From: Tetrahymena thermophila SB210
Lineage: Eukaryota; Ciliophora; Oligohymenophorea; Hymenostomatida; Tetrahymenidae
DNA: 64,000 nt
Assembly: GCF_000189635.1 (NCBI RefSeq)
Contig: NW_002476440.1
Coordinates: forward strand, 146,140-210,139
Direction: 5' to 3'
A program made the position numbers and the translations under genes. Positions 40,193 through 52,702 of this stretch are shown one piece after another (the first letter of the stretch is position 1; each line of letters begins with the position of its first letter). Under the pieces are notes generated by a model. It was given only the letters and a program-made list of their open reading frames with translations. It did no database searches and was not told the DNA's origin.

Positions 40193-41595
40193 TTTTTTTG
40201 AGAAATCAAAATTTAGTATTTTAATTAATATTTTTATGAATACAAACAAGTATTAGTTAGTATTTAAATTATGAATTTAATAAAAATTATTAATTCTCAC
40301 AAATGATAAATTCTGAAAAATATTAATTAACCGCGATTTATTTTTAAAAATAGCTAACTAACTAATTCTGAGTGAATAAAAATTTGGCTCAATTTCCTAA
40401 ATTGATGTAATTATCTTAAATAAATAGTGGTATCATAAAAGAATTTCTTCATTATTCATCTAAAGAGTTAAAATTTCAATTATTTTATTATTTTTGTATA
40501 TTAATTATACTCTAAGGTTGATTGATCAGCCAAATTATAAGTCAATTTATATGAGTTATTTGTCTTTAATTTATTAAATTATTTATTATTTTTATCTGTT
40601 TTTAAAAAATATATTAAAATATTTAAGACTTAAAAATAAATTTAAAAATCTTTTATAGCTAGCTTCAATTTTTTATTGAAATTTAATTTAAAAATATCAT
40701 TTAACAATTTTTTTATGATTTAACATATCTCAGAAAGTGTCTTTCTCCAAATTAATCTTTTTTAAAAGTTTTATTTACTTAAAATTAAGTTTTTAACAAA
40801 TGCTTCTTAAATTTATTTGGTCTATGTTAGTTGGTTAGTAAAGGGATAATATATGATTTTTGATATTTATTGATACTGACTGATATATGGATTGAATATG
40901 GACAGATTTATATATTTTAATTATGATATTTTCAAAATCTCTTTCATTGAAATTATAGTTAAAAATACAAATTTTACTTAGCTAAATTTAAAATTTTTGA
41001 TGTAAAAAAAATTATTTATTTTTGGTTATAATTCTATTATAAAATATTAAAATCAGATTTTTTATTTATTTAATAAAAATCTATTTTATAATAAGTGGCA
41101 TGCAAACCACGAAATTTTTGTTTGGTATCTTGCTATAATTAGAGATATTATAAATATTCCTAAAATTATAGAGCTAAAACAGAAAAATCTACTTATAAAC
41201 ACTATTTTTATAATATTTAAGAACATTAACTGTTAGAATTTTTTCAAATATGACTAAATAAATAACTGACAATCTCTAATTCCTACTCTTTATATTTTTA
41301 AGTTTATGTTTTGAATACAAAAATTAAGTTAAAATAATGAATGCTAAATTAATTTTTTTGTGATATCTCTTCATAAAACCAAATATACAAATTAATACTT
41401 GATAATTAATTATTATATTTATTTGTTCTTTTTATCCATTTATTATTAATTAAATTTCATAAATTGCTATTCAATATTTTTGAAAAAAAAAAATAAATGA
41501 TATAATAGATTAAAGAATATAACAAATTAGAAGAAGTAATTATTAATTTTTTTATTAATATCCTTTAAATTTATATATTTATTAATAAAAAAAGT
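40193..41595. promoter_or_regulatory. Intergenic region with duplicated upstream block of array B
   Basis: Non-coding. The right part (about 41095-41595) is similar to 45270-45767 upstream of array C (shared pieces near AGATATTATAAATATTCCTA, TTTTTTCAAATAT and the AGAAGAAGTAATTATTAAT stretch), and partly to 13960-14291 upstream of A. It is the upstream flank duplicated along with the array leaders. The left part also serves as promoter region for the divergent 38858-40192 gene. Nothing else seen. Confidence 0.5.
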
Positions 41596-44500
41596 TTTTA
41601 AGCTCTTCTCTTTTATCTCATTAGGTTCTCCATATTGGTCTCTAGTATATTTTATTTATAATTATTAATTTTATTTTTATTAATATTTTTTATTTATTTA
41701 ACTTTCAATTTATTAAATAAATAATTTTTGAAAAAGAAATTATCATCATTATTCATTCATTCATTGATTTTTATTTAAACAAAAATTTTTTAGCTATTTT
41801 AACTTAATTTTCATTCCAATTTTTAATTATTTATTATTCATTTTTTATTATTTGATATTTTTTCTTCTTTTGCTATTAATTTTTACATTTAATAAAAGTA
41901 GTTTATTAATTTTGGATTGCAATATTTTTAATTATTAAAAGTTAATTTAAAACATTAAAGCTCTTTTAATTTATTTGATATATTTTCCTTTTTCTTTTTA
42001 TTATGATTTCTTTTTTTCATTATTTGTTAATTTTAATGAAATTAATTAGTTAAGCTTATTATTTCATATTTTTTCTTTCTAATTAACTAGAGTGAAATGC
42101 CTATTTAATTTATAAAAGGCTAAATGTAGTTTATCTTAATAACATAATAAATAAAGCTAAATTAGCTTAAAACAGCTTTATTTTAGAGTTTTTAGAAAGC
42201 TTTAATTCACAAAATTCAAAATAATATACGCAGTATATTCTAACAACATATAATTTTTTTGAAAAAATAAATTTTGAAAAATTTTATGAATTTGGTAATC
42301 TCTGAGTTTCAACATTTAAAATAGCCCAATAATTTAAAATAATAAAGCTATCTTTTCTTTTTATTTTTATTGTGCTTGCTTTTCTTTTTGTTCTTTCTTT
42401 GTTAATTTAACTCATCGTTTTATTTTTAACTATTGTTTTTATTATCAATTAATTAATCTTATTATTTCATATTATTTCTTCATTTTTTCCTTCTAATTAA
42501 CTATTTAATCATCATATATTTTTTCTTCAATATTTAAAGTAGGAATACAATTGGTGATGAAGATGCATCAGGCTTAGGTTCTGGTTGAGGAAATTGCATT
42601 AATCTCTCAAATTTAATACTTCAGCTTGGGTAAAAACAGTTTATTTGTTTTGGATTGTGATATTTTGAATTATAAAAGCTAATTTAAAACAATAAAGCTC
42701 TCTTTTCTTTTCCTTTTTATTGTGCTTGCTTTTTCATTTTATTTTTAACTTTTGCTTTTATTATCAATTAATTAATCTTTTTATTTCATATTGTTTCTAG
42801 ATTTTTTCCTTCTAATTAACTATTTAATGATATATTTTTTCTTAAATATTTAAAAAGGTCCAATATAATTGGTGCAATGGGTGTATCAGGCTTAGGTTCT
42901 GGTTTAGCAAATTGCATTAATCTCTCAAATTTGACACTTGAGCTTGAGTAAAAACAGTTTATTTGTTTTGGATTGTGATATTTTTAATTATAAAAACTAA
43001 TTTAAAACAATAAAGCTCTCTTTTCTTTTTCTATTTATTGTGCTTGCTTTTTTTTTTTGTTAATTTAACTCATCATTTTATTTTTAACTTTTGCTTTTAT
43101 TATCAATTAATTAATCTTATTATTTCATATTCTTTCTTTTTTTTCCTTCTAATTAACTATTTAATAATATATTTTTCTTCAATATTTAAAAAGGAAGAAT
43201 GAAATAGATGATTAAGGTGCATCATGCTTAGGTTCGGGTTTAGGAAATTGCATTAATCTCTCAAATTTGATACTTCAGCTTTTGTAAAAACAGTTTATTT
43301 GTTTTGGATTGTGATATTTTGAATTATAAAAACTAATTTAAAACAATAAAGCTCTTTTTTCTTTTCCTTTTTATTGTGTTTTCTTTTTCATTTTATTTTT
43401 AACTTTTGCTTTTATTATCAATTAATCAATCTTATTATTTCTTATTCTTTCATCATTTTTTCCTTCTAATTAACTATTTAATGATATATGTTTTCTTCAA
43501 TATTTAAAAAGTTAAAATGAAATTGGTGCAGAATAGAATAGAATAGAATAGAAATACTCGCACATATAAATGCACTCAGAAAACAACTTAAAATTAAATT
43601 TTATTATATTTATAATATATTTCTTTTGTTTTATTATGTATTTATTAGTTTTACAAGTACTTTAAAAATCTTATTTTTAATTTTCCTCTAATTTAGAATA
43701 GGATCCGATGGAAAAATTTTAGTAAAAACAGTTTATTTGTTTTGGATTATGATATTTTGAATTATAAAAACTAATTTAAAACAATAAAGCTCTCTTTTCT
43801 TTTCCTTTTTATTGTGCTTGCTTTTTTTTTGTTCTTTCTTTGTTAATTTAACTCATCATTTTATTTTTAACTTTTGCTTTTATTATCAATTAATTGATGT
43901 TATTATTTCATATTCTTTCTTCATTTTTTCCTTCTAATTAACTATTTAATGATTTATTTTTTCTTCAATATTTAAAAAGGTACAATGAAATTGGTGCAAT
44001 GGGTGCTTCAGGCTTAGGTTCTGGTTTAGGAAATTGCATTAATCTCTCAAATTTGTCACTTGAGCTTTAGTAAAAACAGTTTATTAGTTTTGGATTGTGA
44101 TTTTTTGAATTATAAAAACTAATTTAAAACAATAAAGCTCTCTTTTTTTTTTTTCCTTTTTATTGTGCTTGCTTTTTTTTTGTTCTTTCTTTGTTAATTT
44201 AACTCATCTTATTTTTAACTTTAGCTCTTATTATCAATTAATTAATCTTATTATTTCATATTCTTTCTTCATTTTTTCCTTCTAATTAAATATTTAATTA
44301 TATATTATTTCTTCAATATTTAAAAAGGAACAATTAAATTGGTGAGGAAGGTGCATCAGACTTAGGTTCTGGCTTAGCAAATTGCATTAATCTCTCAAAT
44401 TTGACACTTGAGCTTGAGTAAAAATAGTTTATTTGTTTTGGATTGTGATATTTTTAATTATAAAAACTAATTTAAAACAAAAAAGCTCTTTGAATTTATT

Positions 44501-44735
44501 TGATTTATTTTTTATAATTTTTATTCGACTAATGTTATTTTATTTATTTATATATTAATTTAAGAAATAATTTTTAATTTAAAAGTTTATTCTATTTGAT
44601 ATTTATTTATTTAAAATTTACACAAATTTATTATAAAATTTTAGCTCAATAATGAATTAATCATAAAAATTCAAAGTAATAAGCAAGTGTCTTAAATCAA
44701 AAAGATTAGTTGTCTTTCAAACATAATTCTTATGA
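41596..44735 (+). pseudogene. LRR exon array B: five full repeat exons, one interrupted, no start codon
   Basis: The leader (about 41596-41641) corresponds to exon 1 of array A, but its ATG position reads AGTT, so no start remains. Complete repeat exons are 42540-42629, 42858-42947, 43194-43283, 43980-44069 and 44328-44417, all 90 nt with phase 2 boundaries. The first contains TGA at 42586-42588 where others have TTA. A further exon starts at 43512 and is broken after 21 nt by an insertion. The terminal exon is 44645-44735 (KSKRLVVF, then TGA). Between leader and first exon (41880-42530) there is intron-like sequence without exons plus an unrelated insert (about 42093-42330), so repeats were lost. 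Loss of start, nonsense codon and insertion together make a functional protein unlikely. Introns are of a second type, carrying AACTAATTTAAAACAATAAA and TTATTGTGCTTGC. Confidence 0.8.
43532..43717 (+). mobile_element. (GAATA)n-led insertion breaking an LRR exon (copy 1)
   Basis: After 21 nt of a normal LRR exon the sequence turns into about four GAATA pentamers, then a core beginning AATACTCGCACATA and ATGCACTCAGAA, then AT-rich DNA, rejoining the LRR pattern at the intron donor GTAAAAACAG (43718). The rest of the exon is missing. The same core occurs reversed at 57475-57643. No reading frame is seen. It may be a short non-autonomous element or a microsatellite-associated insertion. Confidence 0.6.
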
Positions 44736-45767
44736 TAAGCAAATGACGAAAAAAGAAAAAATAAATATTAAATGTTTAAATAATTGAATATTAAAGGTTT
44801 TTTTATTTTTTAATATTTTGAAAAAGTTTTTTTAACCTAAAATATATTAGATTTTATTATTGTTTTTTATTATAAATATCATTCATATTTATTTTTGTAA
44901 GTAAATAAATTGTTTGTAAAAATAAAAAATAAAAAAATTAAATTTACTTAAATAAGTTAATTCCTCTTAAACAAACTCTCCTGTTTCTCAAAAAGAATCA
45001 AATAATTTAAAATTTTTAGTCAGTCAAAATATTTAGATTGCTAAATGATAAAAAAAAGGTTTAAATTCAAATAAATCAGGTTAAATATTAGAAAATGGTT
45101 GCTTAAAAATAATATTGCAAAATTCGACCGTATTTAAAAATTAACTACTCTCACTCTCTGATTTTAAAAGCTCTAGAGAGTAAAGTATTAATTGTACTCT
45201 ATTTATTAAAAAGTTATTTAAGTAGGTATTAAATGCATTTATTTGGTGGATGTGATCTATATACCTAAATAGCATGTACTTGCAAAAAAAGTAATTTGAT
45301 TAGAAAATAATTAAAGATATTATAAATATTCCTATAATTACCAAGCTAAAAGTAAAAAAATCTACTAATAAACTTTATCATTATAAAATTAGATAGCATT
45401 TACAACTACAATTTTTTCAAATATAAATAACTGGCCATCTTTAAATCCTACTATATTTATTATTAAGAATATATTTTAAATACAAATATTTAGATTAACT
45501 AATTAATATTAAATTATTTTTTTCTGTTATATCTCTTAAAAAAGCAAATTTATAAATTAATATTTGATATTTAATTATTATATTTTATTTTTTCTTTTTA
45601 TCCATTTATAATTAATTAATTAAATTCCATAAATAGCTATTCAATATTTTTGAAAAAATAAATAAATAAATGATATAATAGATTTAAAAATATAACAATT
45701 TAGAAGAAGTAATTATTAATTTTTCTATTAATTTCTTTTAAATTTATATTAATTAATAAAAAAAGAT
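44736..45767. promoter_or_regulatory. Spacer between arrays B and C with duplicated flanks
   Basis: The left part (44736-44960) is the 3' flank of array B and matches the reverse complement of about 56560-56790 downstream of D1. The right part (45270-45767) is the upstream block shared with array B (41095-41595). No gene is seen in between. Confidence 0.5.
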
Positions 45768-46489
45768 TCTAAACTCTTCACTTTTATCTCATTAGGTTCT
45801 CCAAATTGATCTGACGTACATTTTATTAATAAATATTATTTTTATTATTATTGATATTTTTTATTATTTAACTTTCAATTTATTTAAATTATTATTCATT
45901 GATTTTTTTTTTTTGGATTGTAATATTTTAAATAATAAAAGTAAATTTAAAATATTTAAGCTCTTTTAATTTATTTTCCTTTTTCTTTTTATTGTGCTTG
46001 ATTTTTTTTCATTCTTTGTTAATTTAACTAATTATTAATTAATCTTATTATTTCATATTATTTCTTCGTTTTTTCCTTCTAATTAACTATTTAATGATAT
46101 ATTAAAACTTAAAAAGTTCCAAAAAAATTGGTGCAATTGGTACATCAGGCTTAGGTTCTGCTTTAGCAAATTGCATAAATCTCTCAAATTTGAAACTTTA
46201 CCTTTAGTAAAAACAGTTTATTTATTTAGGATTGTGATATTTTTAATCATAAAAACTAATTTAAAACAATAAAGATCTTTTTTCATTTTCTTTTTCTTGT
46301 GCTTACTTTTTTTTGTTCTTTCTTTGTTAATTTAACTCATATTAATTAATCTTATTATTTCATATTTTTTCTTTATTTCTTCCTTCTAATTTACTTTTTA
46401 TTTTTTTTCAATATTTAAAAAGTGGCAATTAAATTGGTGATGAAGGTGCATCAAGCTTAGGTTCTGGTTTAGCAAAGTGCGTTAATCTC

Positions 46490-47155
46490 TCAAATTTGAT
46501 AATTCACGTTGAGTAAAAACAGATTATTTGTTTAATACTGTGATATTTTGGGGGGAGTGAAATAAACATAATCTGAGTCTATCAGCTTAGTTTTATTTCT
46601 TGTGCTTTTTTGTCTCAGTCCAGTCACTTATTATCCAGATTTTTCACTCTTTGAGTCGTTATTGTTAGTCTCCTAATTATTCTCTTAACTCTCAAGCTCT
46701 ATGACTTAGCTCTATTTAACATTCCCTTTTTGCTTTCTTTATTTTTACTCTTGCAACTTCGCTTGCTGCTTTCTTGATTATTTCGAACCTTGCTGAGAAG
46801 AAGTAGCTTGTATCTACTTTGAAGATTCGTTGGTTGTTTCCTTAATAAAATAGCTGAGATCCTCTTCTCTCTTGTAATTGGAAGCAAATTTATTGAGATT
46901 TCTAAAAGGGAATTTTATCATATTCTTAAAGCTAAGTTTTTCTTGAGAATTAGATGATAGATTGACTTTGTATTCTATGAGAATATCGCTAATATCAATG
47001 CAATTTTATATTTTCACAGAATCATCTACCAAATCTGGGTTTTTAATCTTGTTGAATTAATCTAAATGCTTGTGGATTGAAATAAAAATATTTTCAAGCT
47101 TGATCATCTTTGATTTCATAAACACCACACTTTGATGCAGCTTAAGAATATCCTG
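46490..47155 (-). CDS. Open frame inside the inserted element (5' cut by gap)
   Basis: Read on the reverse strand from the gap edge, 221 ciliate-code codons stay open before TGA at 46490-46492, which lies outside the element in the antisense of an LRR exon; the element part ends near VYFTPPK. The protein is hydrophilic: an N-terminal helical part (ILKLHQSVVFMKSKMIKLEN) followed by a Lys/Gln/Ser-rich tail. No transposase or integrase motif is visible in this piece; the catalytic part, if any, would be in the gap. Coding nature is inferred from frame length and composition. Confidence 0.5.
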
Positions 47156-47265
47156 NNNNNNNNNNNNNNNNNNNNNNNNNNNNNNNNNNNNNNNNNNNNN
47201 NNNNNNNNNNNNNNNNNNNNNNNNNNNNNNNNNNNNNNNNNNNNNNNNNNNNNNNCCCCCTCCCA
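46549..47265 (-). mobile_element. G-run-ended inserted element in an LRR intron, interior partly missing
   Basis: The intron pattern GTGATATTTTTAATTATAAA is split: ATATTTT then GGGGGGAGTG on the left, CCCCCTCCCA then ATATTTT on the right. That is a 7-bp target duplication and short imperfect inverted ends (TGGGGGGAG and, reversed, TGGGAGGGG). The inside is visibly less AT-rich than the surrounding introns and carries a minus-strand open frame. A 100-N gap (47156-47255) hides the rest, so the true size is unknown and may be several kb. It could be a DNA transposon or, if this is germline-derived sequence, an eliminated segment with polypurine boundaries. Confidence 0.7.
47156..47255. other. 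Assembly gap (100 N)
   Basis: A placeholder of exactly 100 N inside the inserted element. The distance is not informative. Confidence 0.99.
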
Positions 47266-50200
47266 ATATTTTTAATTATAAAACTAATTAAAAACAATCA
47301 TGTTCTTTTTTTCTTTTTCGTTTTATTGTGCTTGCTTTTTTTTTCTTCTTTCTTTGTTAATTTAATTCATTATTTAATTATTAATTAATCTTATTATTTA
47401 GTATTCTTCATTTTTTCCTTCTAATTTACTATTTAATGATAAATTTTTTCACAATTTTAAAAAGTTCTAATTAAATTGGTGATGAAGGTGCATCAGGCTT
47501 AGGTTTTGGTTTAGCAAATTGCATTAATCTCTCAAATTTGACACTTTACCTTTAGTAAAAACAGTTTATTTATTTTGGATTGTGATATTTTTAATTATAA
47601 AAACTAATTTAAAATAATAAAGCTCTTTTTTCTTTTTCTTTTTATTTTTATTGTGCTTACTTTTTATTGTTCTTTCTTTGTTAATTTAATTCATCATTTT
47701 TTTATTAATTAATCTTATTATTACGTGTTTTTTCTTCATTTTTTCCTTCTAATTTACTATTTAATTTTTATTTTTTCTTCAATTTTAAAAAGTTCCAATA
47801 AAATTGGTAATGGAGGTGCATTAGGCTTAGGTTCTGGTCTAGCAAATTGCATTAATCTCTTAAATTTGGTACTTTAACTTTAGTAAAAGCAGTTGATTTA
47901 TTTATTTTGGATTGTGATATTTTTAATTATAAAAATTAATTTAAAATAATAAATATCTTTTTTCTTTTTCTTTTTATTGTTCTTTCTTTGTTAATTTAAT
48001 TATTCATATTATTTTTAATTAATTTTATTATTTCATATTTTTTCTTCATTTTTTCCTTCTAATTTATTAGTTAATGATATATTTTCTCTTCAATTTTAAA
48101 AAGTTCCAATTAAATTGGTGATGAAGGTGCATCAGACTTAGGTTCTGGTTTAGGAAAGTGTATTAATCTCTCAAATTTGACACTTAACCTTAAGTAAAAA
48201 TAGTTTATTTATTTTGGATTGTGATATTTTAATAATAAAAACTAATTAAAAACAATAAAGCTCATTTTTCTTTTTCTTTTTATTGTGCTTGCTTTTTTAT
48301 GTTCTTTCTTTGTTAATTTAATTCATTATTTTATTATTTATGAATCATATTATATCATATTTTTTCTTCATCTTTTCCTTCTAATTTAATATTTAATGAT
48401 ATATTTTTTCTTCAATATTTAAAAAGTAGCAATTAAATTGGTGATGAAGGTGCATCAGGCTTAGGTTCTGGTTTAGGAAATTGCATTAATCTCTCAAATT
48501 TAGAACTTTACCTTTTGTAAAAACAGTTTATTTGTTTTGGATTGTGATATTTAAATATAAAAACTAATTTAAAATAATTAAGCTCTTTTTTCTTTTTCTT
48601 TTTTTTCTGTATGCTTTTTTTTTGTTCTATTTTTATTAATTAAACTTATCATTTTATTATTAATTAATTTTATTATTTCATATTTTTTCTTCATTTTTTC
48701 CTTCTAAATTGCTAATAAACGATATATTTTTTCTTCAATATTTAAAAAGTGGCAATTAAATTGGTGATAAAGGTGCATTAGGCTTAGGTTCTAGTTTATC
48801 AAAGTGCATTAATCTTTCAAATTTGACACTTATCTTTGGGTAAAAACAGTTTATTTATTTTTGATTGTGATATTTTTAATAATAAAACTAATTAAAAACA
48901 AAAAAGCTCTTTTTTATTTATATTGTGCTTGCTTTTTTTTTTTGTTCTTTCATTGCTAATTTAATTCATCATTTTATTTTCAACTTTTGTCATTATTATT
49001 ATTTCATTCTAATTTAAAATTTAATTATTTATTTTTTATTCTTAAAAAGTTAGAATTAAATTAGTGCTATAAGTGCATCAGGCTTAGGTTCTGATTTAGC
49101 AAATTGCATTAATCTCTCAAATTTGACACTTTAACTTTAGTAAAAACAGTTTATTTTTTTAAATGTGATATTTTTTAATTATAAAAACTAATTAAAAATA
49201 ATAAAGCTCTTTTTTCTTTTTCTTTTTATTTTGCTTGCTTTTTTTTATTCTTTATTTGTTAATTTAACTCATCATTTTATTATAAATTAATCTTATAATT
49301 TAATACTTTTTTTATCATTTTTTCCTTCTAATTTACTATTTAATGATATATTTTTTCTTCAATATTTAAAAAGTTCCAATTAAATTGGTGATGAAGGTGC
49401 ATCAGGCTTAGGTTTTGGTTTAAAAAATTGCATAAATCTCTCAAATTTGACACTTAACGTTGGGTAATATCAGATTATTTATTTTGGATTGTGATATTTT
49501 TAATTATAAAAACTAATTTAAAACAATAAAACTCTATTTTATTTTTATTTATTGTATTTGCTTTTTTTTGTTCATTCTTTATTAATTTAACTCATCATTA
49601 TATTATTAATTAATCTACTTATTTCATATTTTTTCTTTATCTTTTCCTTCTAATTACTATTTAATTATATATTTTTTCTTCTATATTTAAAAAGTTCCAA
49701 TAAAATTGGTGATGGAGGTGCATCAGGATTATGTTCTGGTTTAGCAAATTGCATTAATCTCTCAAATTTGAATCTTTACCTTAAGTAAACACATTTTATT
49801 TATTTTGAATTGTAAAAAAATAATTAAAAACTATAAGGGCTTACCATCTTTGAATTTTTAGAGAATGAGCTCTTTTTTCTTTTATTATTATTTAATATTT
49901 TTTCTTTATTTTTTCCTAATAATTTACTTTTTAATGATATATTTTTTCTTCAATATTTAAAAAAAGTCGCAATTAAATTGGTGATAAAGGTGCATCAAGC
50001 TTAGGTTCTGCTTTAGCAAATTGCATTAATCTCTCAAATTTGGAACTTAACGTTGAGTAAAAACAGTTTATTTTTTTTGTATTATGATATTTTTATTTAT
50101 CAAAACTAATTAAAAACAAAAAAGCTCTTTTTTCTTTTTTCTTTTTATTGTGCTTGCTTTTTTTAATTTACTATTTAATGATATATTTTTTCTTCAATAT

Positions 50201-51909
50201 TTAAAAAGTGAAAATTAAATTGGTTCAATGGGTGCATCAGGCTTAGGTTCTGCTTTAGCAAATTGCATTAATCTCTCAAATTTGACACTCAAAGCTGCGT
50301 AAAAACAGTTTATTTGTTTTGGGTTGTGGTATTTTTAATAATAAAAACTTATTAAAAACAAAAAAGCTCATTTTTCATTTTCATTTTATTGTGCTTACTT
50401 TTTTTCTTCATTCTTTGTTAATTTTACTCATCATTTTATTTTTGATTTTTGCTTTTATTGTTAACTAATTTAATTATTTCATATTATTTCTTTATTTTTT
50501 CCTTCTAATTAACTATTTAATGAAATATCATTTCTTCAATATTTAAAAAGTTCCAATAAAATTGGTGATGAAGGTGTATCAGGCTTAGGTTCTGGCTTAG
50601 CAAAGTGCATTAAGCTCTAAAATTTGACACTTAGCCTTAGGTAAAAACAGTTTATTTGTTTTGGATTGTAATTTTTTATTATAAAATTAATTTAAAACAA
50701 TAAAGCTCTTTTTACTTTTTCTTTTTATTGTGCTTGCTTAATCTTATTATTTAATATTTTTTCTTTATTTTTTCCTTCTAATTTGCTATTTAATTATCAA
50801 TTTTTTCTTTAATATTTAAAAAGTCGCAATTAAATTGGTGATGAAGGTGCATCAGGATTAGGTTATGGTTTAGGAAATTGCATTAATCTCTCAAATTTGG
50901 AACTTTACCTTTAGTAAAAACAGTTTATTTTTTTTGGATTGTGATATTTTTAATTATAAAAACTAATTTAAAACAATAAAGCTCTTTTTTATTTTTCTTT
51001 TTATTGTACTTTATTTTTTTTTTGTTCATTTTTCGTTAATTTAACTTATTCATCATTTTATTTTCACTTTTTGATTTTATTATTAATTAATTTTATTATT
51101 TCATATTTTTTCTTCATTTTTTCCTTCTGATTTACTATTTAATTTTTATTTTTCTTCAATTTTAAAAAGTTACAATTAAATTGGTGATGAAGGTGCATCA
51201 GGCTTAGGTTATGGTTTAGCAAAGTGCAATAATCTCTCAACTTTAACACTTAACGTTGGGTAAAAACAGTTTATTTGTTTTAGATTGGGATATTTTTAAT
51301 TATAAAAACTAATTTAAAACAATAAAGCTCTTTTTTCTTTTTCTTTTTGTTGTGCTAGCTTTTTTACTTCTTTCTTTATTTTATTAATTTAACGTATCAT
51401 TTTATTTTTAACTTTTGTTTTATTATCAATTAATTAATTTTATTATTTCATATTTTTTCTTCATATTTTCCTACTAATTTACTATTTAAGGATATATATT
51501 TTTTCTTCAATATTTAAAAAGTTCTAATAAAATTGGTGCAATAGGGGCATCAGGCTTAGGTTAAGGTCTAGCAAATTGCATTAATCTCTCAAATTTGATA
51601 CTTTTCCTTAGGTAAAACAGTTTGTTTGTTTTGGATTGTGATATTTTTAACTATAAAAAGAATATAAAACAAAAAAGGTCTTTGAATTTATTTGATTTAT
51701 TTTTTATCTTTTTTATTCCTCTAAATATTATTTTATTTATAAATTTAATAAATAGTTTTAAATTTAATAATTTATTATATTTTATATTTATTTATTTAAC
51801 ACAAACTTATTATAAAAGTTTTAGCAAAATGAATTAATTATAAAAATTCAAAGCAATAAGCTAGTATCTTAAATCAAAAAGATTAGTTGTCTTTGAAAAA
51901 GAATTCTGA

Positions 51910-52702
51910 TGATAATCAAGTAGCTAAAAAATAATGAATAAATATTAAATGCTTGTATAATTGAATGTTATATGTTTTTTTATTATATCATATTTTGAAA
52001 ATGTTTTTTAACCTAAAATACAAATAAATAGATAGATAGATTTTATTATTGTTTTTATATTTATAAATATCATCCATATTTTTGTAGGCTAATAAATAAT
52101 TTATAAAAATTAAACAATTTAAAAATTAAATTTACTTAAATAAATTAATTCTTCTTAATCCAACTCTCAATTTTTCCAAAAATGATCAAATCATTTGAAA
52201 CTATCAGTATTTTATTATATCTTATTAAATTATATAAATTCCAACCTTTTATATGCCAGTTATATTTTAATCTTAAATATTATCCATTAATCATATTTCT
52301 ATCTATTTTTTATTTATCATGATTAATTAGATACCATGATTTAATACCTTAAGGAGAAATCAAATTTTACTTTTTATTTTAACCAATGCGGTTTATAAAT
52401 ACTCTACATATGTATTCTATTTGTATGTTGAAAAAGGCAGTACCGTTGGGTACTATATATATATTCAAATTCTACATGATTCACCGTATCTTTTGAAGGC
52501 TGCAAATTTTGCAAAATTGGAAAAATAAATAATATGTTAAATTAAATACACATTTTATTTTTAAAAATATTTTTAGATTATGAATCTTTTCAAAAAATAA
52601 AATATTTTTTACAAATATTATATAAAAAAGCATATTATTTTTTTTCTATTATTCAGATATTTTATATTTATTCATCTTTTTTCAGCACTTACTTGTCTAT
52701 CA
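51910..52702. other. Centre of the inverted array pair (convergent 3' flanks)
   Basis: About 790 bp between the terminal exons of array C (+) and array D2 (-). The left part resembles the 3' flank after array B. A short GATA run lies near 52027. The core (52200-52650) is unlike either array and shows no gene. Confidence 0.5.

Larger units (their letters stand above)
45768..51909 (+). pseudogene. LRR exon array C: 16 intact repeat exons but defective leader
   Basis: The leader (about 45768-45813) aligns with exon 1 of array A but lacks ATG and contains TGA (CCAAATTGA). Repeat exons: 46117-46206, 46423-46512, 47465-47554, 47793-47882, 48104-48193, 48427-48516, 48750-48839, 49050-49139, 49374-49463, 49695-49784, 49967-50056, 50209-50298, 50551-50640, 50824-50913, 51170-51259, 51522-51611. 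All are 90 nt, phase 2 and free of TGA. The terminal exon is 51825-51909 (LKSKRLVVFEKEF, then TGA). An element (46549-47265) sits in the intron after exon 2. The clean repeats mean that either it is still expressed from another start or it is kept homogeneous by exchange with other arrays. Typical repeats read NQIGDEGASGLGSGLA plus NCINLSNL. I call it a pseudogene because of the leader; a live gene with a different first exon is the main alternative. Confidence 0.6.

Noticed and set aside
46699..46887. 62-codon standard-code minus-strand ORF in the inserted element
   Set aside because: A different frame of the longer ciliate-code frame 46490-47155, which fits the composition better.
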